A DNA stretch of 64,000 nt from Xestospongia muta. Lineage: Eukaryota; Porifera; Demospongiae; Haplosclerida; Petrosiidae. Position numbers and translations under genes: made by a program. The notes under the pieces were generated by a model that was not told the DNA's origin, did no database searches, and was given only the letters and a program-made list of their open reading frames with translations. The DNA is taken from the NCBI GenBank assembly GCA_963693285.1, contig OY848918.1, forward strand, positions 6,825,876 to 6,889,875. The letters run 5' to 3'. This document shows positions 46,320-59,601 of this stretch, piece after piece; within the stretch, counting starts at the first letter, position 1, and every line of letters begins with the position of its first letter.

Positions 46320-48404
46320 TAGTTATGAAGTGCCACTCCTACTTCAGAAATCATGTGGAGAGTAATAGCTCTTGTGCTGTTTCTACTAAAGTCTATCTAT
46401 GGAGGTAATTTGTATAAAGATTTAGACTTACATGTCATTGTTTTGTAGGTCTGTTAATAAAAGAGCCAAATGATTTACTTCTACCAGTTGGTGCTACTGG
46501 AGAATTTCCATGTATTACTAATTCTACTGATAATAACACTATGTTCTCCTGGACTGTTACAGCAAGAAATATAAAGTCTGCTAGCTATAGTACTCTTGAA
46601 AGCTTATTTAATAGTTATGGTATCAGACTGTTAAGAAACACTTCACAAAATACATCAGTTCTATTAGTTGATGGTGTTACAGAAAACAATGGAACATTTG
46701 TATTATGTACAGTTGCTGCTGATGGAATAGTGGCTCAAAGTGATGCTACTTTATTATTATATGGTCAGTACTGTACTTTAAAGGTAACTATTGATTTATC
46801 AATTAATACCTAGGTCCACCAGATCCTGTAAAAAGCTTTTCAGCTAAAACCTTCTCTCCATTAACATTACAACTTACCTGGACACCAGTATTATCTAACA
46901 TACCATTTAACTACAGTATCTCCATTACTAACAAAGACAATATCACTGATACAATTGTATTAGATCAGAATGCTACTTATTATCTGTTTAAAGCTAACCA
47001 AGAATATACCTGTCAGAAATATAACTTTACAATTAAAACAATAAATGATGCTGGAAGTAGTGTAGTGTCTGAAACATTGACAGTACCAATACCTAATGGT
47101 GAGTTAAACTATAAGTGTACTAATAGTATTATGTTGTTCTTGTCACGTAATTGTAAACTCAACTGTTATGTTTGATCTCAGTGTGAGTGGGAAACTAAGT
47201 ATATACTAACTCTTTTGTGTTGATTTAGTCTGTTAATGCATGTAGTAATGTAGAGATAGTTGAAACAAAATTGCAACAATATATGTCATTAGTAACATTC
47301 ATGGTTTTATACACTACATTATACTGTGTATGCATAGCACTGTATAGTGTGCTTGTAGTAGACTGTTTTGTAATGATGATGTTATTGGCATTACCGCTAT
47401 CTTGTTTATATTATTTTTATCAAATTGATACTGAACTATTCTTACATTTTTAACAAAACAATTTTATGTACTCTTTAAGTATAAGAGTTTACATGTGGTT
47501 ATATAAAATATGAATTAATTCATGCAATAGTCAGACTGCCTTAGTGTCTTATTAGTAAATTCATTTTTAGCCAACTATCTGTTTACATGTTTTATATTGT
47601 TTTATGTAATCATATCATAAAAACATGATCACGATATTTAGACATAGTTATGTGTTTATATTTGTAGGATCAAGACACAAAATATATACCTCACATATAT
47701 GTAATATAAAAAAGATGGCTTTATTATTAATAACAAGATTATGGCTGTATCTAAATTTAGCCACAACCTTTGATAATGTGAGGTGTTTACAGTATTTTTA
47801 GAATTATACTCTACACTAACATATTGATTATGATGATATGAACTTCACTACAATCCTCCCCCAGGCTGCTTTGTGGTTGATTAATCACACAATATTGGGT
47901 GATATTTCAACTATTTGTTATGGATGCATACATCATGTAGTAAATGGATGAATAGAATTGAAAGCACAAACTTGTTGGTTTTGTCATCATCTTATACAGT
48001 GTTAATGACTTCTTATATTAACATTCTATCCACATAAATCTTTTCTTTCATTTATTTTAGTTTCTAGTAAAGTATCCAATATAAGAAGCAATGTGTTCTT
48101 TAGTAGTGATGGGAGAGGTTATCCTTATTTGAGTCTGACATTTATTGTAAGTTTATTGAATTATATAGTTATGGCATACATTACTACATGTCATAAATAT
48201 AGCATAATATCTCCTATTATAAGATTAAAAGACTGGTTTTACAATGAAGATAATGTAATTAAATTAATTTTAAAGTGCTATTGTGTTTATGGTCTATATC
48301 ACTGAAGTGGTTTTAGTAATTGTGATTAATTTTTGGCTCCTTGGCAAACAGTTAAAATGTAAATGAGTGTGATATGAAGTACATGACTAATAACTCAGTA
48401 TTGT

Positions 48405-48405
<1 letters not shown>

Positions 48406-48441
<36 letters not shown>

Positions 48442-48443
48442 AG
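48406..48443 (+). repeat. (CT)n polypyrimidine tract, P6 intron 4
   Basis: About 16 CT units ending at CCCTAG before exon 5. Confidence 0.85.
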
Positions 48444-50372
48444 TCTCCTGATGTATGTCATTATTACCCAATAACATCATATAAAGTCACAGTTCAAGAA
48501 CAAACCAACCAATCAGACAACAGCTCTGACACACATCTGATATTAGCTACAAATATTACCTCTAATGATAGTGTTGTTACATTAATTGTAACATCATTAA
48601 CTGCTGATCAACATTACTTAGTATCAGTCTTTGCTATAAATGAAGTTGGTACTAGTCAAAGTACACAGGAAATTGAAATATGTGAGTATTTAATAACTAA
48701 ACTATTATATGAAGTATATAATATGTAGTTATTATTCATATGTGACCCACGTACTTTGTATATGTTAAGTGTTATTTAAACAATGCATACATTCTGAATA
48801 TATCATTGCTATTAGATAATGTAATTTTATAGTTCATTGCCTCACTATTAGTATTATTAAATTATAGTAAAATTATAAGATCATTGCAATATGTAACTAA
48901 TGTACACAGTTTGTTCATCATACATATACTATATATTATTATAATCTTCTGTTCTTTATTCTTCTCTATTTACAGATACTAGTAGTGTTCAAAGAGTTGA
49001 GGCATTTCTATCAATGGATATTCTTCATGTGACATGTTATTTAGCAGAGTACAGTGTGGACATTGGTTGTTTTGTTGAAGTACTTTATAAAAATGAGATC
49101 ATTGCTAACAAAACTATTGTGCGTACTCAAAACGAAATTCAACTGTCTGGTTTTATTGAACTTAATCTTCCTTATTTTAACTCCACCCACTCTGATTTGG
49201 TTGTCATGGCATTTGATTACAATATTGATGGTAGTATGAGACAACTTGGTTTTAATGTGACACCATCTCTAGCTCCACCCACTATGACAACTCAAGGTAT
49301 CATTGATCTCATACTTGCTATAATGTACAATTATAATTATAAATGTACTTATTAAAATATATTATCATACTTAATATAAACAACTATAAAATATAATAAA
49401 ACACAATTGACTTAACAATATACACATATAATAATATGAAGTACTTTAAAATCATTAGTATGAAAAATTTATTATATAAATTTTATTCTTTTACACATAG
49501 CCATAGCATCTAATTCTCCACAAATATCAGGTATGTTCTAATTATACATAAACAATAATAAAATTGATCTGTATTATTTTTGTATAGTCACTATTAGTAT
49601 TTCTATGTCACCAACATATGTATCAACAGTAACTCCTAAATCAGGTATATGTGATTAATATTTATATATGCTCAATTTAATATTTTCTTTATAGATTCTT
49701 CTAGTCCTCTCACTACAGCTGTTTTATCAGTCACTATTAGTGTACTTGTATCATTAGCAGTTACACTGCAAAAAATAAAATATTAAATTAACTTTATGTG
49801 GTTATTTTAATTGTATTTTCCCCCGGCTATAATAAGAGTGTTAATATAAAAATGTCAATCAAAGGTTATTTCTAACTTAGTTATTTAAAACAACCATTCA
49901 AGGTTGAAATAAGCACAAAGAAAGATAGCTTTAAATAATCAGAAGGTAAAAACAACAACATATATATCAAGTTATATCTTTGTCAACAAAATAGTGATAA
50001 CAATCTGATAATAGTGTTATTTCAATACCATCAAGATTAAAACAACCTGGATTTGCAATAAAATTGAAGACTTATTTCAAGTAATATTAACAATTTTATT
50101 TGATTATTATAATAACTACTTCGTAATTTTCAGGTTAATTTTTAAAGGTATTGCTGATCTAAGAATGTTAGTACTGACCTTTCACTTTATTTATTTTTAT
50201 TAAGTTTATGATCAAATTATCATATAAAATGTTATTTTTAAAGTGAAACATTGGAGAAAATAACTATCAACACATAACAATAATTATTAATACTAGTATG
50301 GCAATGTTATGTATAAACTTTTCTCTGGTGAAAAATTAAATCTAGCATGGAAAGGACAATGATGGAATAAAC

Positions 50373-50591
50373 TTAAGTGGCTGAGACAACACCTTTAGTT
50401 CTAATTCCAAATGCATTGTATACGTAGTGAGAATTGAAGAAATGACCAAAGCACTCTAACACACATATAATAAGTGTGTTGTCAATAGTAACTAGGTCAA
50501 TAATTTTACCAAGCACTGGAGGTATTATATCACATGAAACTCGAAGATAAGTAGCCATGCAGAAGGCATTCAACAATTGGAGATGTTTCAC
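50373..50591 (-). pseudogene. Short open frame in the transposon, possible transposase C-terminal relic
   Basis: Reads PPVLGKIIDLVTIDNTLIIC then VLECFGHFFNSHYVYNAFG. The pattern GKI(I/L)xI ... HYxxY resembles C-terminal segments I associate with EnSpm-type element proteins of animals. This is recall, not a search; treat as tentative. Confidence 0.3.
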
Positions 50592-50719
50592 ATGCCATCA
50601 TTAATTTCCTCTATATAACAATTGATTATTTCCTCTATATAACTAATGAAACTAGCGCCAACTTTATTTTTAAGCCAATCAGATCAAGCCATTCCTCAGA
50701 TCAATAGAGCGTGCTAGCA

Positions 50720-53186
50720 ATGGTAATAGCTGCTACATCAGAAGGAGAATTGGTTGAGTTCAGCCGTGATATCAACCCCGTGAATCTTGCTATATTTTTA
50801 CAGAACAATGATGTCTGTAACGTATTGGAAAGTAAGTACTGAGAAACACTGACATATGAATACTGAATTGATGTTATAGGTAATGATATTGATGGCGAAG
50901 CATTCTTAGAATTGACAGAAGATGAAGTGAAGTCTCTCGTGTCTAAGCTTGGTGTGGTAAAGAAAATACTAAGATTACAGGCTAAGGTAGGCTATTCGTT
51001 GTTTATTCCATTTAGTTATGATGACCTATGAATAAATATAATTCAATTGTATGTTTATGGATACAAGAAATATTGTAATGTTTATGTATAGGTACATGTA
51101 GCTATATCAGCTGAAATAGTTTCGATGCAGACTTCAGAACCCCCTCAAATATCAGAGCAATCTCCATATTCAGTAAACAGTCCTCAATCTATACCATATT
51201 CTCCACCAATGTCATCTCCAAGTTATAGCGAATCTGACAACATTTCTATTGCTTCTTCTGCCTCTGCAATGATGCGTAAATTTAAAATACCAGATACATG
51301 GAGGCCATCTATTATGGAGTGCATTAACAAACCAACAGAAGAAGAACGAAAGCTATCCCTGGTGAGAGACATTCGTTGTGAAATAGTTCGTGACCTTGTG
51401 GTTCAAATGTACTTGTTTAATCCAACGCCAAATAAAGAATTTTGTACTGAAGTTGCAAAAATGCTAGTCAAAAAATATGATTTTATGAAAGATATTGGAC
51501 ACAGTTTCTGGATATGTGAGTTGTCTAAATATAATTTTAATGTATTACAAACCAGAGGCTACCATAAATATATTCACAGAGGATATGTTATTATAATATG
51601 TAAATTGTGAAGTAATTTGTGGTTAAAAGGTGTCTTCTAAATTATTATGGTTTCAATGTGGTTTTGTTTACTGATTGAAGTGTTTATATATGTTTCTTAA
51701 TTGTTAATCACAAGTTTTAACTCTGTAGGGCTCTTGGGAAAAAACATCATTGAATGAGTACACAATGTGAGAGGTACTCCACGAAAAAGGCCACACAATA
51801 GTCACAATGAAGTAGATCAAACCCCAAAATCAAAACGTGGAAGGCCCAAAAAAAAAGACTTTACTTCTAACTTGTTATCCTCCACTCAAGGACACTGCTG
51901 ATGATAGTGTTACTGTATCTCAAAATATATTATTGTTACAAAAGGAATTGGAAAAAGAAAATCCACGCAAAGAGATAGTGTTGTCTTTGTCTCGACAGAC
52001 ATTCACAAAGAGACGTGAAGATGTTTTGCTTGACTCTGATGAAATTAGTGCAACTAGTCTATTACAAACTTATAATGAACTACATAAAAACTATGTGGTA
52101 AGACTAAGTATATGTTATTTCTAGCTGATCCCCTTACCATGCATGAGAAAAGAAATTATTGTGAACATTAAAAGCCACTTTAAGCAACCAGGTTAAATAG
52201 TAAGTACATGCTTTCTCTATAGTAACATAATATGTTATGAAAGATGTTAAGTTTATAGAAAAATATTTAAATGCTAGCAAAATAATGCTGATTGGCTTCT
52301 TACAATTTCATTTGTATATTCTTTCTTTTTTGATAGCTTGAGCAAGAGGTTGATCTCATTCTTGAAGGGACAGGACTCTTTAAAACTGCCATTGATTGTT
52401 GGACTAATAAGTGGGTCCCAACTATTATAGAATATTGTAACACTAGTTTATCTGGAAAACAAGCTGAAACTCTTTCAATAGAGCAAACAAAATATAAAGG
52501 TGATTTCTTTATTAATATTATGAAGTGAAGTGGTAAATTAATATCTGGTGTTTTTTGAATTCTAGGTGATGATAACCAGAAGCAGAAGGTTGCTGTAACT
52601 GCATGCCTTATGTAAACTTTTACCAAAAAAAGGAAGTGAAGATGTACTGATTTATATATATGAAAAATGTATGGTAAGTTAAAAGATGTGCTTTTATGAA
52701 AATGCATACATGTGCTACCTTTCATGAGATTGAATGGTATAAAAACAACTTTAATGTAACCATTAGTTATTCTTGACATTCACTGGAAATTTAATGTAAT
52801 TAATTAATACTTATTATCTGTTTGCTCTTCCCAGATGACTGATGATCCTTCAGACGTTGCTACAAGGAGTCCAAGGAGAACAGCCCCACACTGCCAGTTT
52901 TGAAAACAAAGATTCAGCTGATTATTTTGTTTTTGTGGATGATCTTGTTTTAACACAGACCAATGATTTTGCTAAAGGGCTGAATTTGTGGTTCATATCT
53001 CATTATATATTCAACTTATGCTATGAAAAACAAGTTCAAGAAGTGGCCTTATTCTTTCAAGAATTTATTTGGAACCTACAGCTACTGCTGAAAAAAAAAA
53101 CAGAAAAATGCTACGTACCTCATGGTAACTACAGACATACAAAAGTTTGTTGTTTAGCTCGAAAGACTTTAATCTTATCAATTTAA
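50720..53186 (+). pseudogene. SAM-domain (SAMD3-like) gene carried by the transposon, decayed
   Basis: Exons: 50720-50831 and 50880-50986 encode a SAM-like domain (NPVNLAIFLQNNDVCNVLE; DIDGEAFLELTEDEVKSL; LGVVKKILRLQ). 51092-51515 encodes a Ser/Pro-rich linker and the conserved block RDIRCEIVRDLVVQMYLFNP. About 51729-52098 has a basic stretch RGRPKKK and YPPLKD, but frameshifts (one in an A9 run near 51850) break it. 52337-52499, 52566-52673 and 52835-53186 correspond to the C-terminal part (KLLPKKGSEDV; LNLWFISHYIFNLCYEKQV). The order matches the SAMD3-like multigene family of sponges, cnidarians and fish. At least two frameshifts, so probably dead. Function of the family is unknown to me. 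Confidence 0.65.
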
Positions 53187-53791
53187 ACAATCGTGGTTAG
53201 CTTATTGTGTTTGCTATTTTCTCAATTGTTAATAAGACTTGTATTCGGAGTGTGATATTATTGTTATGATTAGTATTTTGTTTTATTTTCCATTGTTGAT
53301 AGGACATGTATTCAAATTTCATTATATTATTATAATTATTAAGACTATATTTTAGCCAATTCTATTAATTTTAAGTATATTAATTCATTTATAATTGGTA
53401 TGTGCTAAATAGTTTCTACATTTACTTGCAATTGTATCTATTTTTCTTAATAGATTGTCACCATTAATGTTTTAACAATTTTAACTTAAGTAGAGTTTGC
53501 AATTACCATAAGTATAATGGTTAATTTAACTAACTACTGTGTTTAGTTAGCCAATATCTTGAACTAAAATTTAACAGTTAAAATTAGGTAATTTTAAATA
53601 AATAAAATGGTTCTATCAAGTAAAATAATACAACATTGTTTTAACCTTATAAAAATGGGTCAAAGCAAGCAATTAACCTGTATTTAAAATACCTAACATT
53701 TAATGTAGTTAAATTAACTTTAAATAAGGTCATCTCAGTTTCAATGGATTTAACCCAGGAATAATAGTTATTTTACCTTTTTTTTACAGTG
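53187..53791. other. AT-rich right end of the transposon
   Basis: No gene. Contains short repeats resembling the left subterminal region (gttaaaacaa type on the complement). The last 20 bp form a T-rich tract plus tacag. Confidence 0.5.
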
Positions 53792-54654
53792 TATCGTTAT
53801 AGCTGTAGTACTAATATCGATTTGTTGTTATCTAAAGTTGAAAGGTCACCTTTTCTTCAATGTTCAAATGGAGACCCCAGCCCCAGTACTATTAGATAAC
53901 ATAGCATATGGTACACATACCAGTAGATTAGCTCCAATGATCTACTATGATGTATTTGTTGAAAATTCACCAGAACAAGTGTCTGATACAACATTAGTGA
54001 CATCATCTATACACTCTAATACTGTACATAACAGTTCTTCACAATATTATAATAATCCTGTTATATCATTAGAGGAAGCTGAATATTCAATAATGAGCAG
54101 TGAGAATGTGATACCATGTTGATAGGACATATAAAACTATACCAGATATTACTTCTCAATCAAATGGAATAGATGATCATACCAGACCAGACAGTGACAC
54201 TACTTTAACATTATATGTGGCACCTAATGAATTTGAAGATGTATCATCAGTGCTACCAATTGAGCTAAATACAAATATTGCTTATAACAGTGTGACTAAA
54301 AAGACATCAGATTATCTCAGTGTGTTATAATTACTACAGTTTATTTTTATAATGGCAAGACCATATTTTAAAAGATTGATGTCTAGTATAATATAATTAC
54401 TTTTTAATAAGTGGTTGCAACCCCTAATATATATCCTTATTATACTTCTCATGTAATGGAAACATGAATGTGAATACCAGTATTGAGTTTAATAACATTT
54501 TCTATGCCAGACACATGCATTTAGCTTGATCAAATTATTGTAAATATCAGAGGAACTTGTCAAACCAGTAATACAAGTTATTACATGACTGGACTGATGT
54601 TTGGAGTGACTGCTAATAATTTAGTGGAAAATATCGGTGTACAGGGCAGTAGTA

Positions 54655-55926
54655 AGAGAACTATATCATCACTGTGACTCCATTAGATGGTATAGTGATC
54701 CATGGCATATTGATACTACAGACAATAGTACTAGTTATACTGTCACTGGACTAATGTTTGGTCAGAGTTATAATTTTAGTGTAAGTGCTGAAAACTGTGT
54801 TGAACTAGGAGAAGATAGTAATATTGTTAGTGCTACTTTACCAGGAGAAGGTATATTACTAAGTTCATATTTGTTATTATTACAATTATCACTTAGTACC
54901 ACCTTCTGTTGACATAAATGTATGTCTGAACTATAACAACAACATAACAAAACTGGTTTTGTCCTGGATTGTACTATAGATAAATAATATATGATTGTTA
55001 TTAAATATTTTTAGCCATGTCCAGTGATGATTATCAATACTGATAAAATACCACCTATTGATAATTACACTATATCAATAAATAACACTATCACAATTGA
55101 TGATGTCATTTCAATGTGTAACTACAGTCAGTCAGTCAGTGAAGGGGTCTACACAGTAAGTGTTACCGCTAATAATATTGTTGGATCAAGTATGAAGACA
55201 TCAGTGGATATTTGTGAGTGGTTACAATATATAAATTTTCAAGCTTTTAATTCTCATTACTAGATGCTAAATGGTTGCAGAAGGGTTATCTCACAAATGT
55301 TGATGCAACTAATTTACAAGCTGAAATTATATACACAACAGCTTTTGTGTACAATCAATAAATCTCAACATTCAGTTGCTTTATGATATCAACAACATTC
55401 GACTTATTATCACAAAACCATATATGGCAAATGCTACAGATAGCTTCATATTATTACTATTACAACCTAATTCAACTGTATCATACACTGTACAAGTCAT
55501 TAATACTGTTGGCAATATTGTGGGGAATGCCAGTACTGATAGTTTTGTGGTTCCAGTCAAATCCACAATAGATATTCCCAACAGTGCAGGTATATATGTA
55601 CATTAGTAGTTATGCATTGTGATGATGTTTGCTATATTATAGGTTTATCAAATTCTGCTGTAAGTGCTATTACATTTGCTGTTAGTGTTCTTATTACAGC
55701 TCTAGTAACAGCTATAATATCCTGTCTTATTACATACTACTGTTGTGTTAAGTCTAAAGAAGGTTACTCACCATCACCCACTGTTCTGTATGAGATTCCA
55801 CTATCTACTAGTGGTGTGTCATCACTTGAGATAAAAGATAATATGGCATATGGTTATGTGACCATTGGTACTAGTGAAAATATACCTATTACATCAGCTG
55901 TTTATGATACTGTAGAAACAATTTAA
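54655..55926 (+). pseudogene. F2: headless M/G-type receptor relic
   Basis: Exons: partial FN3 to 54850, 54897-54970 (donor kept, unlike F), 55015-55213, 55264-55589 and 55643-55926 (helix and tail, DNMAYGYV, AVYDTVETI). A 1-bp loss in FN3-3 (near 55345) gives TAA after FVYNQ. No signal peptide or Ig exon. F and F2 share the missing 5' end but have different inactivating changes. Confidence 0.75.
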
Positions 55927-57589
55927 GTACTCTTCTTTATTTCCATTATCATTGTTGCTTTAAAGTTGCTACTAGATTAATTTTACCATAGTTCAGTACT
56001 AAAACTATTAGTAGTTTAAGTGGCATATTTACTTTGTTGATGTAATTTCTATTTTATAAGAAGTTAGATCTTTTATATTATATCAGATCAACAATTATTA
56101 TAATGGGATTTACAGCCATTACATTTGATACTCTGTTGGCACTGCAGTAGTGACACTAAATAAGAAAACTGTTTCATATTTCATATTATTATATTAGTCT
56201 CTAGTCAATTTAATGTCAAGTGTACAGCTAAAATTCAGCATTTCTCAGGCAACAATATGAATTGTGACATCACAAAATATAAAATGACATTACAGTCCAT
56301 TTATTGATGAGAGTTATTGAGAATGTATGTATTCACTGCACAACAGTATATATATTTATGTATGCTCATAATTAATATGCACAATTTTAATATTTTCACT
56401 TCACCCATTACTTAATATATTATGTATTCATGGAAATGAAAGATCTAAGGCCCAACATAAGCTTGCTTTAATTTTGCCATAAACAATACCCATCCCTCAG
56501 AATTCCTCTAGGTTTAAGGCATCTGCTCATCGATTCTTTTCATTGTCACATATGTCACAGTGCTCCTATGAAACCTCCTCTTATATTTGCAAGAGCTGCA
56601 AATACCTTCTTGGATGTCAGGAGTGTGTACAGGGATGAAAGGTATGTCAAAGACTCGCCCTTATTGCAGAGCTGAAAGAGGCTTTGTGGCTTGGATACAT
56701 ATTGCTTACATAGTTTGGATGACTTTCTGGTCAGTCTAACTTCATTACTTGCTGATGGTTCTAGTAGACTACTACTAAAATTGATCTAAGCTTCATTTAC
56801 TTTGACTATAATTAGTTCTCGTTTATCAAACAAGTCAAGCACGACCTTGACTTAACATACAAGGTGTTATTTGTGCACCAGCAGCTTATATATTATTATT
56901 TTTCATATATATCAACTCTAAATTGGACTTGTTGAAACATTAGCTCTTTGATAAAAGTGTCCCTACAATATCATCAACTTTTTAAAAAATGTTGTTATAA
57001 CAATGTTATACATAAAAGTATAAAGCAATGCCATGACTAATAGTCAGGTAGAAACTAAGCAAGAGAATCAAAGAATTCACCTTGTTGTTATGGCAATATG
57101 TTATGGCAATATGTTATGATCATTGTGAAATTTTCATTTAGTGAATTGCATATTGCATATTGAATATTGAATATTAAATATTGATTGACTATTTTGGCAA
57201 TTAAAAATTAAATATTGAATGTTAACTTGAATATTTGGAAATTGAAAATTGAATGTTGACTATTAACTCAATATTTAATTTTCAATGTTTTCCTTTTGAA
57301 AAAATCTGCAATATCAATGATTGAGTACGAATACAATTAAAAGTCTAAAAATTAATAAATTTGTATATTTAATTACGTAATGAATAAAAAAGGCCAATAA
57401 TCAATTCTTTTAGAATTACAAATACTTTGGACTAAATACCCACTGACCAGTAATGCTAATACAATAACGCGAATTACTTATACAATAACGCGAATCACTT
57501 AAATTGAGAAAGCGAAAAGTATACGGAAGTGCGTGGGACATCACTCAGTTACGTTTTTGAGTGGGTGTGGATATTTTAAAACTTACAAA
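55927..57589. other. F2/G2 spacer with a 1-kb insert
   Basis: The flanks match 37224-37826. Between two copies of ATTAAT (56371-56376 and 57351-57356) lies about 980 bp absent from copy 1. It includes AT-rich tandem tattgaatatt-like repeats (57130-57300) and a cysteine-containing reading near 56570-56640 that I do not recognise. Confidence 0.5.
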
Positions 57590-59601
57590 ATGCTTATCTC
57601 CTTCTTTCTTCTTATACTAACGATATCAGATATATGCCTATCATCATCTGTTATATCAGGAGGTCCTTACTGTACTCCATCAGGACAAGGAAGTAGCTAT
57701 GCTGTACCTGGTACGAATATCACTGTGAACTGTTCAGTAGTTAATTTATATTTTAAACTGAATGTTCTAATTTGGTATGTTCCATCATATGGTGTACAAA
57801 TTGTTCACTCTTACGGTAACCTTAATGATGTACGGAGTGACTCTAATCATCCAGAGTTTGTATCTACTGTTATTGCCTCTAATTACACTTTTGGTACATA
57901 TACTATGACAGCATCACTACAGTTTCCAGCAGTTAGTGATTTAGATGGAGCTGTAGTGAGATGTGATAATATTGTAGATAATGTAACAAGCTGTATACTA
58001 CAGATATTAAGTAAGCTCTAGTGTTATCATTAAAAATAATATTACCATGAACTTTCTAGCTGTCCCTAGTCCACCTAATAACCTGATATGTACTAATATC
58101 ACCTCCAACTCAATCACATTACAATGGAGTCCACCACCTGATAATGGAGGAGCATCCATTTCTCATTACAATGTAACTTGGTCTCCTAATTCAGACATCA
58201 AAGTCACTGAAGACATGTCATTATCTATTACTGGTCTATCACCTAACACTGAATATACATTTACTGTCAGTGCTAATAATTCTGTGGGATTTGGAAATAG
58301 TACCTTCACAAAATGTACAACACTACAAGAAAGTAAGAAGTTTATAATCTAAATTTTGTCTTTATTTTCTTATAATTTATTAGTTCCTCCTGGAGTTAGT
58401 ACAGTTAATGTATGTTTGGATTGGAATATAAATGACAATACAGCTCTGTCTATTAATTTTTTGGTAAAGATTATCAACTATATTATTTCACTTATATAAT
58501 AAATTATAGGATTGTCCTGTTATTATTACTAATACTGTCACTACACCTCCTGTTACTAACTACACTATATCAGTAGGACAGTCATTTATACAAAGTCTTG
58601 ATCCTAGTATAGCTTGTTCTGGTTTGAGTCAACCAGTAACTGAAGGAGATACTTACAATGTTACTGTGTCTGTATTTAATATAATAGGAGATAATACAAC
58701 AAGAGCTGATCCATTTAGTAAGTAAACAAGTTATGCAAACTATATCATCTGTTTGTTTATGTAGTTGCTGCTTGGTTATATGATGTTAATGTAGTAGATG
58801 ATAGTAGTTCTTCAGCTAAAATACAATATACTACTGCAGACTGTGTATCAGATGTTGAAAACTTATATGTTGAATTAATTGTGAAGGATGGTTCTAATAT
58901 TGTTAACTCTACTAGAGCACCATACTCACCAAATACAAGGGGTACCTTTACACTAGAAGGTTTTCAACTACAACCAAGTACTACATTGTCTTATACTGCA
59001 CAAGTAATGTATATAACTACTGTTGGAACAGCTGCTATTGGTAGTTTTATAGTCACCTCAAGCAAGCCAACAACACCTCTGACATTAGGTATTTGTAAGA
59101 TAACATTATTCCTTTTATTCAGCAATATTTACTTCAGACTTTATATAGTACATTGAAATAATTATAATTCATTTGAAAGTTATTATCCCATTTTTGTTTT
59201 AGCTACCACAAATTTTCTATCTTCTCTGTTACCTAATCCTAGTGACGATCCTTCTGTCAACTGTATGTATGTAATAATTAATGTATTATTAATATTGTGA
59301 GTTATTAATAGGTTCTGACTCAGTTGGTATAGCAATAGGTATTAGTGTACCTATCGCTGCTATAGTGACAGCTGTAATAACAGCTATCGTATCATGGCTA
59401 GTCACATCTTACTGTTGTGTCAAGTCTAAAGGAGTTTATTCTCCTTCAGCTACTAGTACTGCTCTGTATGAGATTCCAGTATCTTCTAAGGGTGTGTCAT
59501 CACTTGAGATGAAAGATAATATGGCATATGGTCATGTGACCATTGATACTAGTGAGAATATACTCACTACATCAGCTGCTTATGAAACTGTCACTATATA
59601 A
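57590..59601 (+). CDS. G2: Ig/FN3 receptor, 551 aa, intact
   Basis: Exons: 57590-58010, 58060-58332, 58384-58463, 58510-58717, 58765-59088, 59203-59262, 59312-59601; 1,656 nt, GT-AG, no stop. Residues 1-19 signal peptide (MLISFFLLILTISDICLSS); to 140 an Ig-like domain (PYCTPSGQGSS ... VNCSV ... VVRCDN); 141-231 FN3-1 with LQWSPP and YTFTVSANNSVGFG; 232-327 FN3-2 split over two exons; 328-435 FN3-3; a short stalk; helix at about 460-486 (AAIVTAVITAIVSWLVTSY); 60-residue tail with ALYEIP, DNMAYGHV and AAYETVTI. The tyrosine motifs are of YxxV type and only loosely ITIM-like. It is the intact reference for the M, F and G genes. Surface receptor role inferred. Confidence 0.88.

Larger units (their letters stand above)
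49764..53791. mobile_element. CACTG-ended DNA transposon, 4.03 kb, in P6 exon 9
   Basis: The ends are CACTGCAAAAAA (left) and the inverted CACTGTAAAAAA (right). The flanking TA at 49762-49763 and 53792-53793 is a 2-bp target duplication. Removing the element and one TA restores the helix codons seen in P5. Terminal CACTG with a very short duplication fits the EnSpm/CACTA group (CMC); a TA duplication alone would also fit Tc1/mariner, but the termini fit less well. It carries a decayed SAM-domain gene (+) and a short minus-strand fragment, with no intact transposase. Confidence 0.8.
46353..54330 (+). pseudogene. P6: P-family gene split by a transposon
   Basis: Exons 1 to 8 are clean: 46353-46404, 46449-46763, 46814-47098, 48061-48146 (4a type), 48444-48681, 48976-49296, 49501-49530, 49588-49644. 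Exon 9 starts at 49695, is interrupted inside the membrane helix at 49764, and resumes at 53792. The tail then has an 8-bp deletion near 54117 that ends the frame at VIPC, so the later motifs are out of frame. The original stop is at 54328-54330. A truncated, possibly secreted ectodomain could still be made from exons 1 to 8. Closest to P5 in tail sequence (VFVENSP). Confidence 0.85.

Noticed and set aside
52300..52779. 159-codon minus-strand open frame in the transposon
   Set aside because: It lies opposite the SAMD3-like exons, which have splice sites and family resemblance on the plus strand.
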